Positions 25,746-34,048 of a stretch of 55,782 nt of DNA are shown one piece after another. The notes below the pieces were generated by a model. The model was not told the DNA's origin and made no database searches. It saw only the letters and a program-made list of their open reading frames with translations. Within the stretch, counting starts at the first letter, position 1. Each line of letters opens with the position of its first letter. Origin of the DNA: an uncultured Alphaproteobacteria bacterium (GTDB taxonomy: Bacteria > Pseudomonadota > Alphaproteobacteria > Methylaequorales > Methylaequoraceae); NCBI GenBank assembly GCA_902530985.1, contig CACACI010000007.1, positions 1 to 55,782 of the forward strand, written 5' to 3'. Position numbers and translations under genes: made by a program.

Positions 25746-26160
25746 AAAAATAAATATGACCGTTTCTTGAAGAGTTGCTCGAGCTTTGTTGTCCTTTTGT
25801 TTTTTTTACTAAATTCATTATTTCGTTAATTGAAGGAATTTTTATTTTTTTTCCTGCAAATAAAAAATGAGGATTATTTCTTACAAACGCATGTTTGTTC
25901 ATTTCAATAAGAGAAATTTCTATAATTTTCATATTAAGTCCACTGTTTCCATAATATTTTTTTAAAATTCCACTCAGTGATTCACCAGTTTTAACTTTAT
26001 GACTAACTGAATAATTTTGATCTTTTATAAAAACATTTTCTTTATTTAAACTTTGGACTGAATTGCCAGCACCCTTGTATTCCAATACAACAAATGGCTC
26101 ATTGGACATAACGTTGTTATACAAAAAAATATTACATATAATTAAAATAAGTATTTTCAT
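25735..26160 (-). CDS. Exported LysM-domain protein in the flgT-flgA interval
   Basis: A 141-residue protein with a signal peptide (residues 1-19) and one LysM-like domain (about 52-115): VKTGESLSGILKKYYG, then MNKHAFVRNNPHFLFAGKKI ending IPS. The form is close to the FimV N-terminal LysM, so peptidoglycan binding is likely. Between flgT and flgA it is a candidate for anchoring basal-body rings to the cell wall. That role is inference from position. Confidence 0.7.
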   Translation of the reverse strand: MKILILIICNIFLYNNVMSNEPFVVLEYKGAGNSVQSLNKENVFIKDQNYSVSHKVKTGESLSGILKKYYGNSGLNMKIIEISLIEMNKHAFVRNNPHFLFAGKKIKIPSINEIMNLVKKTKGQQSSSNSSRNGHIYFYGN

Positions 26161-26167
26161 TTCACAC

Positions 26168-27343
26168 CTAATTCATAAATTTTATAATTTTTCCATTTAT
26201 ATCTTCTTTTTTATTCAAAGAATTTAGAGGCTCAACAGTTGCAAAGTTTTCCTGAGAATTACTAACTGTTAAAACTATCCATTCACTCATTATAACATCC
26301 TTAGAGTTTGAAATAAAACCTACAGTACCTCTTTTCAAACCTTGATTCAAACCAATTGGAATAGTAAGTTCATCATTAACTAATTTGACCTCAGCTTGCA
26401 GTGGTTGACATTTTAATTTATCTAGAACTCTATATTGAATTTTTGAAATACTGTTTTTTACAAAATCTGTCAATTTGTCTTCCGAAACACCAATAAATGC
26501 ATCTATATGTGAGTAACCTGTTTTGTTACCAGCCCAAAGAGAAAATTGATAGCTAAGTGAATCCAAAATTTTGTAATATGGTCCTTCATAAATATTTAGT
26601 GTAATGTTAACCATTATCTCTTTTGAAACTTTGGTAAGTCTTCCTTTTGCATAATCAAGCTTGATAATAGGATGGATTGCAAATTCACCATTATTTAGAG
26701 CATTTCTTTTTCCTTCTACAATATTATTGTAATCAAGCGATATTGATTTCTTCACTACTTTACTTGGATTAAAAGTTACCTTTGATGAATCATTTAAATT
26801 GATATAATCGATGTTATTTAAATTCCTGAAAATAGCTGAAGAGATAACATTTGGAAGTTTATTTGTCCATGCTGGAAGTCTGCTAGAGATGGAATAATGG
26901 GGAGATAAATATGATACATTTACAAATTGTCTACTAGAACAATTTAGCATATTATTAACACTTACTAAATAAGCTTTTATGCTGACATTGTAATGAGTTT
27001 CGTCAGCATTTTCCTCTAAGATTACAAAATCTTTTATAGTTGATGCAGGTCGAACTAAAACATTTTCATTTAAGTTTGTACTAGTATCAACACTAGAGTA
27101 TCCGTCTATTTTTGCTCCACCTTGAAGACTTGCCAAGTAAAGTGCATCTTCTAATGCTCTTTTCTTTGCTAAATTAATGTCCCCATTGATTATGACGGCT
27201 CTTCCTTTTGAGAAGACTTCTTTGTAGCCAATCTCATTTGCAACTAAGTAAGTTGATCCAAGAAGAATTACCAGAAGCGATGTAAAAAAATATACTAGCT
27301 GTCTTAGAAGCACATCAAAAGAGTTGTATTCAATTTTTTTCAA
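26168..27343 (-). CDS. flgT: Flagellar H-ring protein FlgT
   Basis: A 391-residue protein with an N-terminal hydrophobic export segment (about residues 15-36). The following domain, GRAVIINGDINLAKKRALED, then ALYLASLQGGAKIDGYSS, matches FlgT_N of Vibrio FlgT. The C-terminal domain (about 320-390, NDELTIPIGLNQGLKRGTVG) fits the SH3-like FlgT_C. In Vibrio, FlgT builds the outer H ring around the LP ring and is needed for stator placement. The gene follows flgP by 11 bases. Confidence 0.78.
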   Translation of the reverse strand: MKKIEYNSFDVLLRQLVYFFTSLLVILLGSTYLVANEIGYKEVFSKGRAVIINGDINLAKKRALEDALYLASLQGGAKIDGYSSVDTSTNLNENVLVRPASTIKDFVILEENADETHYNVSIKAYLVSVNNMLNCSSRQFVNVSYLSPHYSISSRLPAWTNKLPNVISSAIFRNLNNIDYINLNDSSKVTFNPSKVVKKSISLDYNNIVEGKRNALNNGEFAIHPIIKLDYAKGRLTKVSKEIMVNITLNIYEGPYYKILDSLSYQFSLWAGNKTGYSHIDAFIGVSEDKLTDFVKNSISKIQYRVLDKLKCQPLQAEVKLVNDELTIPIGLNQGLKRGTVGFISNSKDVIMSEWIVLTVSNSQENFATVEPLNSLNKKEDINGKIIKFMN

Positions 27344-27354
27344 TTTAATCTCTC

Positions 27355-27864
27355 TTACATAGATTGTGCTTGTCTAAAAAGATAAGCAACCATATCTTGG
27401 TCAATTTCTAAAACTGTCTCATATGTATCATTACCAGTAGGATTTATTCTAACAGTCCTTGCTCCCCTTATGACACCAGATACGATACCTCTGAAAGTAT
27501 CATTCTGAACCATTAAGTCTATTACAGTCGTATTACTGTCGACTTTGAGACCATGTATTTGTTCAGCAAGTTCTCTCATTGCAGCCATTCTTGCAGATCT
27601 AATTGCCATCAACCTTTTTTGCTCAACATTTTGACCTGGTTGAGTTGATACTACGGCATATCCAGTCGCAGTAAGTGTTGGGAAATTAATAGATGCTCCA
27701 TCAAGTAATTCTCTGGTTTTATTTAATTGACTGGTTGGTTTAGAGTAATCATCTATGTTCTCTTGAGAAACACTGGAAAGTTGTGAATTATTGAACCCAC
27801 TCATCAAATTTCCATTACATGATTGTAGAAAAATTGTTATAATAACTAGTAGAAATTTATTCAT
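27355..27864 (-). CDS. flgP: Outer-membrane flagellar lipoprotein FlgP (LPP20 family)
   Basis: A 169-residue lipoprotein when started at the ATG at 27864, preceded by GAGG; this start places a proper signal peptide with lipobox LQSC at the front, whereas the longer frame to 27921 does not. The domain with ATGYAVVSTQPGQNVEQKRL, then MAIRSARMAAMRELAEQIHG, is the LPP20/FlgP fold. FlgP forms outer-membrane-associated rings in Vibrio and Campylobacter flagella. It is preceded by a sigma-54 site at 27900-27915. Confidence 0.8.
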   Translation of the reverse strand: MNKFLLVIITIFLQSCNGNLMSGFNNSQLSSVSQENIDDYSKPTSQLNKTRELLDGASINFPTLTATGYAVVSTQPGQNVEQKRLMAIRSARMAAMRELAEQIHGLKVDSNTTVIDLMVQNDTFRGIVSGVIRGARTVRINPTGNDTYETVLEIDQDMVAYLFRQAQSM

Positions 27865-27899
27865 AATTAAATCCTCATTAATAAAATTTAGGATATTTC

Positions 27900-27915
27900 T
27901 GCATAAATTATGCCA
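27900..27915 (-). promoter_or_regulatory. Sigma-54 promoter of flgP operon
   Basis: On the minus strand TGGCATAATTTATGCA: -24 TGGCA, -12 ATGC, spacing GG-N10-GC kept. One mismatch in each element from the best consensus. Predicted start near 27889 gives a 25-base leader to the flgP ATG at 27864. It is back to back with the flhA promoter. Confidence 0.7.
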
Positions 27916-27953
27916 TTTCAATTTTCAAGGCTGTAAACCACTTCATATATATA

Positions 27954-27969
27954 TGGCACATCTCTTGCA
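27954..27969 (+). promoter_or_regulatory. Sigma-54 promoter of flhA operon
   Basis: TGGCACATCTCTTGCA matches the sigma-54 consensus (TGGCAC-R-N4-TTGCW) at every fixed position. The predicted transcript start near 27980 leaves a leader of about 75 bases before flhA, which holds a 14-bp palindrome at 28027-28040. Confidence 0.88.
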
Positions 27970-28026
27970 TCTATTTTTCTATGCTTTTTAAACATAAAAA
28001 ATGTATGGATTTAGCGGTTTTTACCG

Positions 28027-28040
28027 GTCAAAATTTTGAC
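28027..28040. promoter_or_regulatory. Perfect 14-bp palindrome, FleQ-like operator in flhA leader
   Basis: GTCAAAATTTTGAC is its own reverse complement and resembles the FleQ/FlrA-type site (GTCA-N6-TGAC). It lies about 47 bases after the predicted start, where FleQ also binds atypically in Pseudomonas flhA. A short hairpin, CGGT-TTTT-ACCG, sits just before it (28015-28026). The regulator itself is not in the window. Confidence 0.6.
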
Positions 28041-28054
28041 AATGAGGTTTTTCA

Positions 28055-30196
28055 ATGGATTTAGTGCTAAAAACATTCCATAAACAAAATTTTTTAGATT
28101 TTGCAAGGACTTTTAGTATTCCAATTGGAATAATGATACTAATTGCGATGATGGTAATACCATTGCAACCTTGGATGTTAGACATATTATTTACTTCAAA
28201 TTTGTTGGTTTCTTTATTAGTTCTAATGGTGGCATTACAAACATTTAGACCATTGGATTTTTCAAGTTTTCCAACGGTGCTACTGTTTGCAACAGTTTTG
28301 AGACTTGGTCTTAATGTTGCTTCAACAAGAGTAATACTAAAATCTGGACACAATGGAACTGACTCTGCAGGACAAATAATAGAGGCTTTTGGTGAATTTG
28401 TGATGTCAGGTAGTTATGCCGTCGGATTATTTGTTTTTGCAATTCTAGTGATAATTAATCTTATAGTTATAACAAAAGGTGCAGGTCGTGTTTCAGAGGT
28501 TGCAGCAAGATTTACATTAGATGCAATGCCAGGAAAACAAATGGCTATAGATGCTGATTTAAATGCAGGAATCATAACAAGTGAAGAAGCAAAAGCTAGA
28601 AGAAATGAAACTTCTAAAGAAGGAGAATTTTATGGTGCTATGGATGGTGCAGCAAAGTTTGTTAAAGGTGATGCTATTGCTGGAATACTAATTTTGGTTA
28701 TTAACATAATTGGAGGATTGATTATAGGTTCAGTAATGCATGATCTGACTCTAAATGAATCAGCAGAGACTTATATACTTCTAACAGTAGGTGATGGTCT
28801 AGTTGCACAAATTCCTTCATTACTTCTCGCCATGGCTACAGCAACTATTGTAACTAGAATATCATCAGATAAACATGATTTAGCTGGTCAGATTTCAGCA
28901 CAAATGGGATTGTCAAAAGCATGGGTTCCTGTATCTGCTGTATTATTATTATTTGGTTTAGTTCCGGGTATGCCAAATACTTTATTTCTAATGGGAGCTT
29001 TTATATCAGGAACTATTGCTTGGTTTACATCAAAAAGTAAGGGACAAGAACAAATTGATGAAAAAAAAGATACAAATGATGATGAAGAAAATATAGGAAA
29101 AATAGAAATTGATGAGGTATCTGACAACGCTTCAATATCATTAGATTTAGGTTATGGTTTAATATCACTGGTAGATTCTAATGACAAAAAATCAGCTGGC
29201 CCTTTAATTTCGAAAATTACAAGTATTAGAAAACAAGTTTCAAAAGATTTAGGTTTTATTATTCCAAATGTAAGAGTTAAGGATGATTTATCTTTAGATG
29301 CTAATTCCTACAAAATCAGAATAGGTCATACGATTGTTGCTGAGGATAAGATTTATGTTGATAGAAAACTTGCAATGCCTGGAGATGAGACTCAATTAAA
29401 AGTTCAAGGTATTCAGGTTAAGGATCCATCATTTGGATTAGATGCATTTTGGATTGAACAACATTTGGTAGCCAAAGCAGAAGCAAATCATTATATGATA
29501 ATAGAACCAGAAGCAGTGATTGCTACGCACCTAAATCAAATTTTACTGAGGTTTGCAGGAGAACTGATTAGTCAAGATGATGTGCAATCTCTTTTAGATA
29601 ATCTTTCAAAAACAAACCCACAACTGGTTCAATCAGTTATTCCTAAACTTGTACCGCTACATTATTTAACAATAATACTTAGAAATTTATTAGTCGAAAG
29701 AGTTCCAATTAATGATTTGAAGAAAATACTTGAAGCTTTGTCAAATTTGGCTGAAAAAAAACTTAGTCCAGATGAATTATCTGAAGCTGTTAGACCAGCA
29801 ATTTCTTCATTACTTATTCAAAAGATTTCAAGTGTGAATGAGGCTCTTAATGTAATTACATTTAATCCAGAATTTGAACAGATGTTGATTTCTATGTCAA
29901 AAAAGAGTGGTTCCGATGGACTTCTTATTGACCCTGCTTTAGCCAAACAAATGATAAAATCAATTATTGATGTTGGAGACAAAACATCAATAGATGGAAA
30001 TTCTCTTGTGGTAATAACATCACCGATTGTAAGAAAAGATTTATCAATCTTACTTCGTCAACATGTTGACGACATAGTGGTGTTATCCTTTACTGAACTG
30101 CCAGAAACCAAAAGAGTTAAAGTAATTGCCACAATTGGTGAACAAATATCAACCACAACAAAAAAGGAGCAAGAAAATGAAAACACAACTATTTAA
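28055..30196 (+). CDS. flhA: Flagellar export gate protein FlhA
   Basis: A 713-residue component of the type III flagellar export apparatus. The N-terminal 320 residues hold about eight membrane helices with the highly conserved FATVLRLGLNVASTR (near residue 86) and the cytoplasmic FHIPEP-type loop region DAMPGKQMAIDADLNAGII near residue 159. The C-terminal cytoplasmic domain docks chaperone-substrate complexes. The start at 28055 is preceded by a GAGG site. First gene of flhA-flhF-flhG-fliA. Confidence 0.97.
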   Translation: MDLVLKTFHKQNFLDFARTFSIPIGIMILIAMMVIPLQPWMLDILFTSNLLVSLLVLMVALQTFRPLDFSSFPTVLLFATVLRLGLNVASTRVILKSGHNGTDSAGQIIEAFGEFVMSGSYAVGLFVFAILVIINLIVITKGAGRVSEVAARFTLDAMPGKQMAIDADLNAGIITSEEAKARRNETSKEGEFYGAMDGAAKFVKGDAIAGILILVINIIGGLIIGSVMHDLTLNESAETYILLTVGDGLVAQIPSLLLAMATATIVTRISSDKHDLAGQISAQMGLSKAWVPVSAVLLLFGLVPGMPNTLFLMGAFISGTIAWFTSKSKGQEQIDEKKDTNDDEENIGKIEIDEVSDNASISLDLGYGLISLVDSNDKKSAGPLISKITSIRKQVSKDLGFIIPNVRVKDDLSLDANSYKIRIGHTIVAEDKIYVDRKLAMPGDETQLKVQGIQVKDPSFGLDAFWIEQHLVAKAEANHYMIIEPEAVIATHLNQILLRFAGELISQDDVQSLLDNLSKTNPQLVQSVIPKLVPLHYLTIILRNLLVERVPINDLKKILEALSNLAEKKLSPDELSEAVRPAISSLLIQKISSVNEALNVITFNPEFEQMLISMSKKSGSDGLLIDPALAKQMIKSIIDVGDKTSIDGNSLVVITSPIVRKDLSILLRQHVDDIVVLSFTELPETKRVKVIATIGEQISTTTKKEQENENTTI

Positions 30197-31322
30197 AGCC
30201 AGAGACATGAAAACAGCTATGAATCTGGTCAATGATGAATTTGGTGAAAAAGCCATAATTTTATCTACAAAAAAAAATAATGGTGTAGTTGAAGTTGAGG
30301 CATCAGACAATGATGATATTATTGAAACTCATAAAAAACAAATAGAAGAAAATAAGAGTTTTTCAAATGTTTTTATGAAAGAAATGGATATACCGGTTAA
30401 ACATAAAATAAATAAGAAGGATAATATATCTTATTTAGGAACTAAAAAACTAAAGGAGCCTCTTCAAAAAGGAGAAAGTACAGAATTGCTAAAAAAAATT
30501 CAGAAACAGCTTGATTCTTTAAAAGAAGAAATGAACAATATGATTCTCACAGATCAGTCAGGCATATCAGATAAATTATCTCACTTTACGCCTATAAAAC
30601 TCAGACAAGAAAAGTTTTTACCTAGTATAATAAATAAATTAAGTTATTCATTTATTGGTAAGAATTTGGAAGAGGGTAGAGTTTCTTTTTTCAGGGAACT
30701 ATCAAAGAAATTAGCATCAGATGATTTCTCAAGATTTTTAAATTCAAAAAATATCTTTGTATTTGGCAACTCTGGATCAGGAAAATCAACACTTGCAGCG
30801 AAGATTGCATCTTACTTATCTGATAAAAGGAGTTCAAAGAATATAAATTTCATAGATGTAACAAATTCGAGCACTGGTAATTCAGATGTTTTAAGATCTT
30901 ATAGTCGAGTCTTAGGCTTTCCAGTTAAGGATTATAACTTTTTTAACTTTAATAACTCAGATAAGAATGATTCTATAAATATTTTTGATTTTTCTGGTGA
31001 TATAAATTTCGGAGTACAAAAAATAAAAGAGATAAAAAATTCATTTCCGTCTTTTAATTTTTGTTCTATATTAACCTTACCAAGTGGTTCAAATTCTGAA
31101 ATGATTGATGGCCTTACGGCAAAAGTATCAGATATCAGGCCTATGGTTGCAGTTACAAAACTTGATGAATGTTGGGTTGGTGCAGAAGAATTTTCGTCAC
31201 TTGCGTTGAATAATGCCAGAATAGGCATTGTAACAGGAACTAAAATTTTGATAGATTCAATAATGGAAGCTAATGAGAACTCACTAACAAAGTATATGAA
31301 AGAGAATTTTAAAGGTGTCTGA
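30177..31322 (+). CDS. flhF: Flagellar SRP-family GTPase FlhF
   Basis: A 381-residue protein (start at 30177 after an AAGGAG site; overlaps flhA by 20 bases). The N-terminal MKTQLFKARDMKTAMNLVND and KAIILSTKK segments are typical FlhF. The G1 loop GNSGSGKSTLAAKIA (near residue 196) and G4 TKLDE are kept, but the G3 DTAGR motif is replaced by DFSGD, and the G2 DTYR by DVTNSS. FlhF places polar flagella. The altered motifs suggest weak or changed GTP hydrolysis. Confidence 0.82.
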   Translation: MKTQLFKARDMKTAMNLVNDEFGEKAIILSTKKNNGVVEVEASDNDDIIETHKKQIEENKSFSNVFMKEMDIPVKHKINKKDNISYLGTKKLKEPLQKGESTELLKKIQKQLDSLKEEMNNMILTDQSGISDKLSHFTPIKLRQEKFLPSIINKLSYSFIGKNLEEGRVSFFRELSKKLASDDFSRFLNSKNIFVFGNSGSGKSTLAAKIASYLSDKRSSKNINFIDVTNSSTGNSDVLRSYSRVLGFPVKDYNFFNFNNSDKNDSINIFDFSGDINFGVQKIKEIKNSFPSFNFCSILTLPSGSNSEMIDGLTAKVSDIRPMVAVTKLDECWVGAEEFSSLALNNARIGIVTGTKILIDSIMEANENSLTKYMKENFKGV

Positions 31323-32112
31323 TTCAATTGCAATAACGAGTGGTAAAGGTGGGGTTGGTAAAACTACTTTTGCTGTAAACCTTTCAATTGCTCAAAAAAA
31401 ACTAACTGAAAAAGTTTTTTTGCTTGATACCGACATGGGTATGGCAAATTCTCATGTTCTTCTTGGCATCAATCCTGAATTCTCGATTGCAGATGTTATA
31501 TCTGGAAGAAAAAAAATATCAGAGATTATTGTTTCAAATAAAAATGGAATTAATTTAATCTCTGGAGGCACTGCGTCTAATAATCTTTTAAATATGGAAA
31601 ATATTAAAAGATATTCAATTTTAAACGAAATTGATAATTACCTTAAAGAATCAGGGAATGTCAAACTAGTTGTAGATATTGCTGCCGGTGCTGAAGATAA
31701 CGCATTAGTATTTTCAATGGCATGTGACCGTATTTTAATTGTAATTATTGGTGAACCGACAAGTTTTATTGATTCATATGCTTTAATTAAAGCACTATTT
31801 TCTAAATCATCTTTTAAGAATTATTGTATTGCAGTCAATCAAGTTGATGATGATGAACATGGAAAGGATTTATTTAAAAAGTTTCAGTCAATAACTTCAC
31901 AATTTTTAGATGTTAATTTACATTATGTAGGATGTATAAAAAACTCAGGTAAGATTAGAAAGTCAATTGTAGATAGAACTCCGATAATGTCGAGTGAACC
32001 TAAGTCAGATATATCTCAGTCTTTCTTAAAGATTGCTAAAAATATTAATAATACGCCAATAAATCAGTGGGGGGGATTAACTTTTCTTTCAAAAGTCAAA
32101 AAAAGGGCGTAA
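31315..32112 (+). CDS. flhG: Flagellar number regulator FlhG (MinD-like ATPase)
   Basis: A 265-residue ParA/MinD-type ATPase with the deviant Walker A SGKGGVGKTTFAVNL near residue 9 and FLLDTDMGMANSHVLLG near residue 35. FlhG (YlxH/FleN) works with FlhF and the flagellar regulator to limit flagellar number. The GTG start overlaps the flhF stop by eight bases. The C-terminus is short and lacks an obvious MinD-type amphipathic helix. Confidence 0.88.
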   Translation: MSDSIAITSGKGGVGKTTFAVNLSIAQKKLTEKVFLLDTDMGMANSHVLLGINPEFSIADVISGRKKISEIIVSNKNGINLISGGTASNNLLNMENIKRYSILNEIDNYLKESGNVKLVVDIAAGAEDNALVFSMACDRILIVIIGEPTSFIDSYALIKALFSKSSFKNYCIAVNQVDDDEHGKDLFKKFQSITSQFLDVNLHYVGCIKNSGKIRKSIVDRTPIMSSEPKSDISQSFLKIAKNINNTPINQWGGLTFLSKVKKRA

Positions 32113-32122
32113 ACTAAGCGAT

Positions 32123-32827
32123 ATGAATAAATATTACTTGGACAAATCTCAGGTATCGATAAATAATTTAATTCAAGAAAACTTAGATTTGGTAAAAAAA
32201 ATAGCTTGGCAACTTCATGGAAGAGTTCAAAATATTGTTGAAATAGAAGATCTAATTCAGCAAGGTATGGAAGGTCTTGTTCATGCTGCACAGAAATATT
32301 CACCAAGAGAAGGTGTAAATTTTTCACAATACGCTCAACTCAGAATTAGAGGATCAATTATAGATTATCTCAGAAAAAACTCTAATCTATGTAGAACTAC
32401 AATTAAAAAAAAACAAGAGTTTGATAGATATAAGCTTGATCTTGAAAAGAAATTGAATAGACAAGTTACTGAAAGAGAATTAATTGAATTTATTGGAATA
32501 ACCGATGATGAATATAATTATTGGAAGCAGGCTTTTGAAGCAAATGTTGTTCAGAGTCTTGATACAGCCTATAATGAATATTCAATACTTTTTGCTAGTC
32601 CAGATGAAAATCCAGAGGCAAAATTGCAAAATAAGGAACTAAAAAATCAGATATTTGAAGCTCTAAATGTTTTAAACCAAAGAGAGGCTATGGTTGCTCA
32701 ATTATATTATGTTGAAGAGTTAAATATCTATGAAATTGCAGATGTATTAGAGATAAGTACTGGTAGGATTTCTCAAATTAAAAAGTCAATAATTCAGAAA
32801 TTAAGAAATGAAATCAATCCAACGTAA
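32123..32827 (+). CDS. fliA: Flagellar sigma factor FliA (sigma-28)
   Basis: A 234-residue sigma-70 family factor. Region 2 includes VEIEDLIQQGMEGLVHAAQKY and FSQYAQLRIRGSIIDYLRK (about residues 39-90), the hallmark of FliA. Region 4 (residues 178-232) has LNQREAMVAQLYYVEELNIYE and ISTGRISQIKKSII. It drives late filament and chemotaxis genes once FlgM is exported. Ten bases after flhG. Confidence 0.93.
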   Translation: MNKYYLDKSQVSINNLIQENLDLVKKIAWQLHGRVQNIVEIEDLIQQGMEGLVHAAQKYSPREGVNFSQYAQLRIRGSIIDYLRKNSNLCRTTIKKKQEFDRYKLDLEKKLNRQVTERELIEFIGITDDEYNYWKQAFEANVVQSLDTAYNEYSILFASPDENPEAKLQNKELKNQIFEALNVLNQREAMVAQLYYVEELNIYEIADVLEISTGRISQIKKSIIQKLRNEINPT

Positions 32828-33224
32828 AAAAGATACATGGAAAAAAATAAATAAAGTCATCTTGAGAGTTGATAGTATTGATTTAAGTTATGAAAAAAAC
32901 ACAATAATCTTGTTTGATTGTGGATTTGAAAATATTTCCAAAGGAAGGTGCAAGTTAACTATTAAAGAAAAAGAAAAGACATCTAAAGATAATCTTTTTA
33001 TTCATAATGACAAAGCTTTAATGGAGGTGAATGTTCACTATAATATATCTGATTTAGATAAGCTTTTAAAATTTTTTTCATATAAAAGAAACTTGATAAG
33101 AAAAATTAAGATCAGCCTAACTATTTCAGATAGCTTGATGGTCAATTATATCGGAGATCTTTATGTAAAAGATAAAACAGATATTAGAATTGAGTCTATA
33201 GGATGGGATATACCGATATTGTAA
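32808..33224 (+). CDS. Unknown protein co-encoded with fliA
   Basis: A 138-residue basic protein without signal peptide or membrane helix; no family recognised. Its ATG lies 20 bases inside fliA, so expression is tied to that operon. The predicted structure is mainly beta in the first half (KVILRVDSIDLSYEKNTIIL) and near the end. Position suggests a flagellar role, perhaps regulatory, but nothing in the sequence proves it. Confidence 0.6.
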   Translation: MKSIQRKKDTWKKINKVILRVDSIDLSYEKNTIILFDCGFENISKGRCKLTIKEKEKTSKDNLFIHNDKALMEVNVHYNISDLDKLLKFFSYKRNLIRKIKISLTISDSLMVNYIGDLYVKDKTDIRIESIGWDIPIL

Positions 33225-34037
33225 TTATCTTGCTGATAATTTTTTTGTTATGTCGACTTCTGATTGCAGAAGTTTTGAGCAACCATTAAAAGCTCTTTGA
33301 GTTCTCATCATTAGAACAATTTCATCTGTAATGTCAGTATTAGATTTTTCTAAAAAACCTGCTTGAACTTTACCAATTGTTCTTTGTTTAGGAAGCCCAA
33401 AAGTCGGTTCACCACTATCTTGGGTTTCTTGAAATCTCGCATTACCAATGTTTTTTAAACCATGCTCATTTACAAAGTCTGCTAATTGAATTTGTCCAAC
33501 TGTTGTAACTTGATCTAATCCATAAGTTGCTATAATTTCACCTTCAGAATTTACAGCTATCTCTGACAATAACGCTTTTTTATCAACGCTATTATCTGAT
33601 ATAATTTTTGTAAAAGGGATATTTATTGGAGTTTGTCCCAAACCTAGTAAAGGAAGTCCATCAGTATTGACTAAATTTCCCTCTCTATCTAATTGAAACG
33701 AACCATCTCTGGTAAATACAGGTTTGTCTGTTGTTGTAACGGCTGTTCTTCCAAGTGGTTGCCCCAATACAAAAAAACCTTCCCCCATAATTGCTAAGTC
33801 AAGACTTCCATTTGTAGCTTGAAGTGATCCTTGAGCAAAACTTTGACGTGGTTTAATTGTTTTTACTCCCATACCTCTTGCAGGTTCTGTAGAATTATTG
33901 TGCTGAGAGTGATAAAGGTCTTCAAATTGTGCTTCACTTTTTTTAAAACCGTTAGTTCCAGCGTTTGCTATGTTATTTGAGATAACTGCTAAGTCTCTAT
34001 TAGCTGCATCTAGTCCTGTTCTAATTATTGAAAACAT
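33225..34037 (-). CDS. Flagellar rod/hook family protein (FlgG/FlgE-like)
   Basis: A 270-residue axial protein with NNIANAGTNGFKKSEAQFED near residue 21, SLDLAIMGEGFFVLG near residue 82 and the C-terminal EIVLMMRTQRAFNGCSKLL. Size and order fit distal rod FlgG, which is missing after flgF in this locus; resemblance to short FlgE-type proteins is also clear. The name is therefore left open. It has its own sigma-54 promoter at 34049-34064 and a leader of about one base. Confidence 0.8.
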   Translation of the reverse strand: MFSIIRTGLDAANRDLAVISNNIANAGTNGFKKSEAQFEDLYHSQHNNSTEPARGMGVKTIKPRQSFAQGSLQATNGSLDLAIMGEGFFVLGQPLGRTAVTTTDKPVFTRDGSFQLDREGNLVNTDGLPLLGLGQTPINIPFTKIISDNSVDKKALLSEIAVNSEGEIIATYGLDQVTTVGQIQLADFVNEHGLKNIGNARFQETQDSGEPTFGLPKQRTIGKVQAGFLEKSNTDITDEIVLMMRTQRAFNGCSKLLQSEVDITKKLSAR

Positions 34038-34048
34038 GAAAGATTCAC

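Noticed and set aside
27865-27921. Longer N-terminus of FlgP starting at 27921
   Set aside because: It overlaps the sigma-54 site and hides the lipoprotein signal; the ATG at 27864 gives a proper lipobox.
30126-30176. Longer N-terminus for FlhF starting at 30126
   Set aside because: The family N-terminus MKTQLFKARDM begins at 30177, which has an AAGGAG site.
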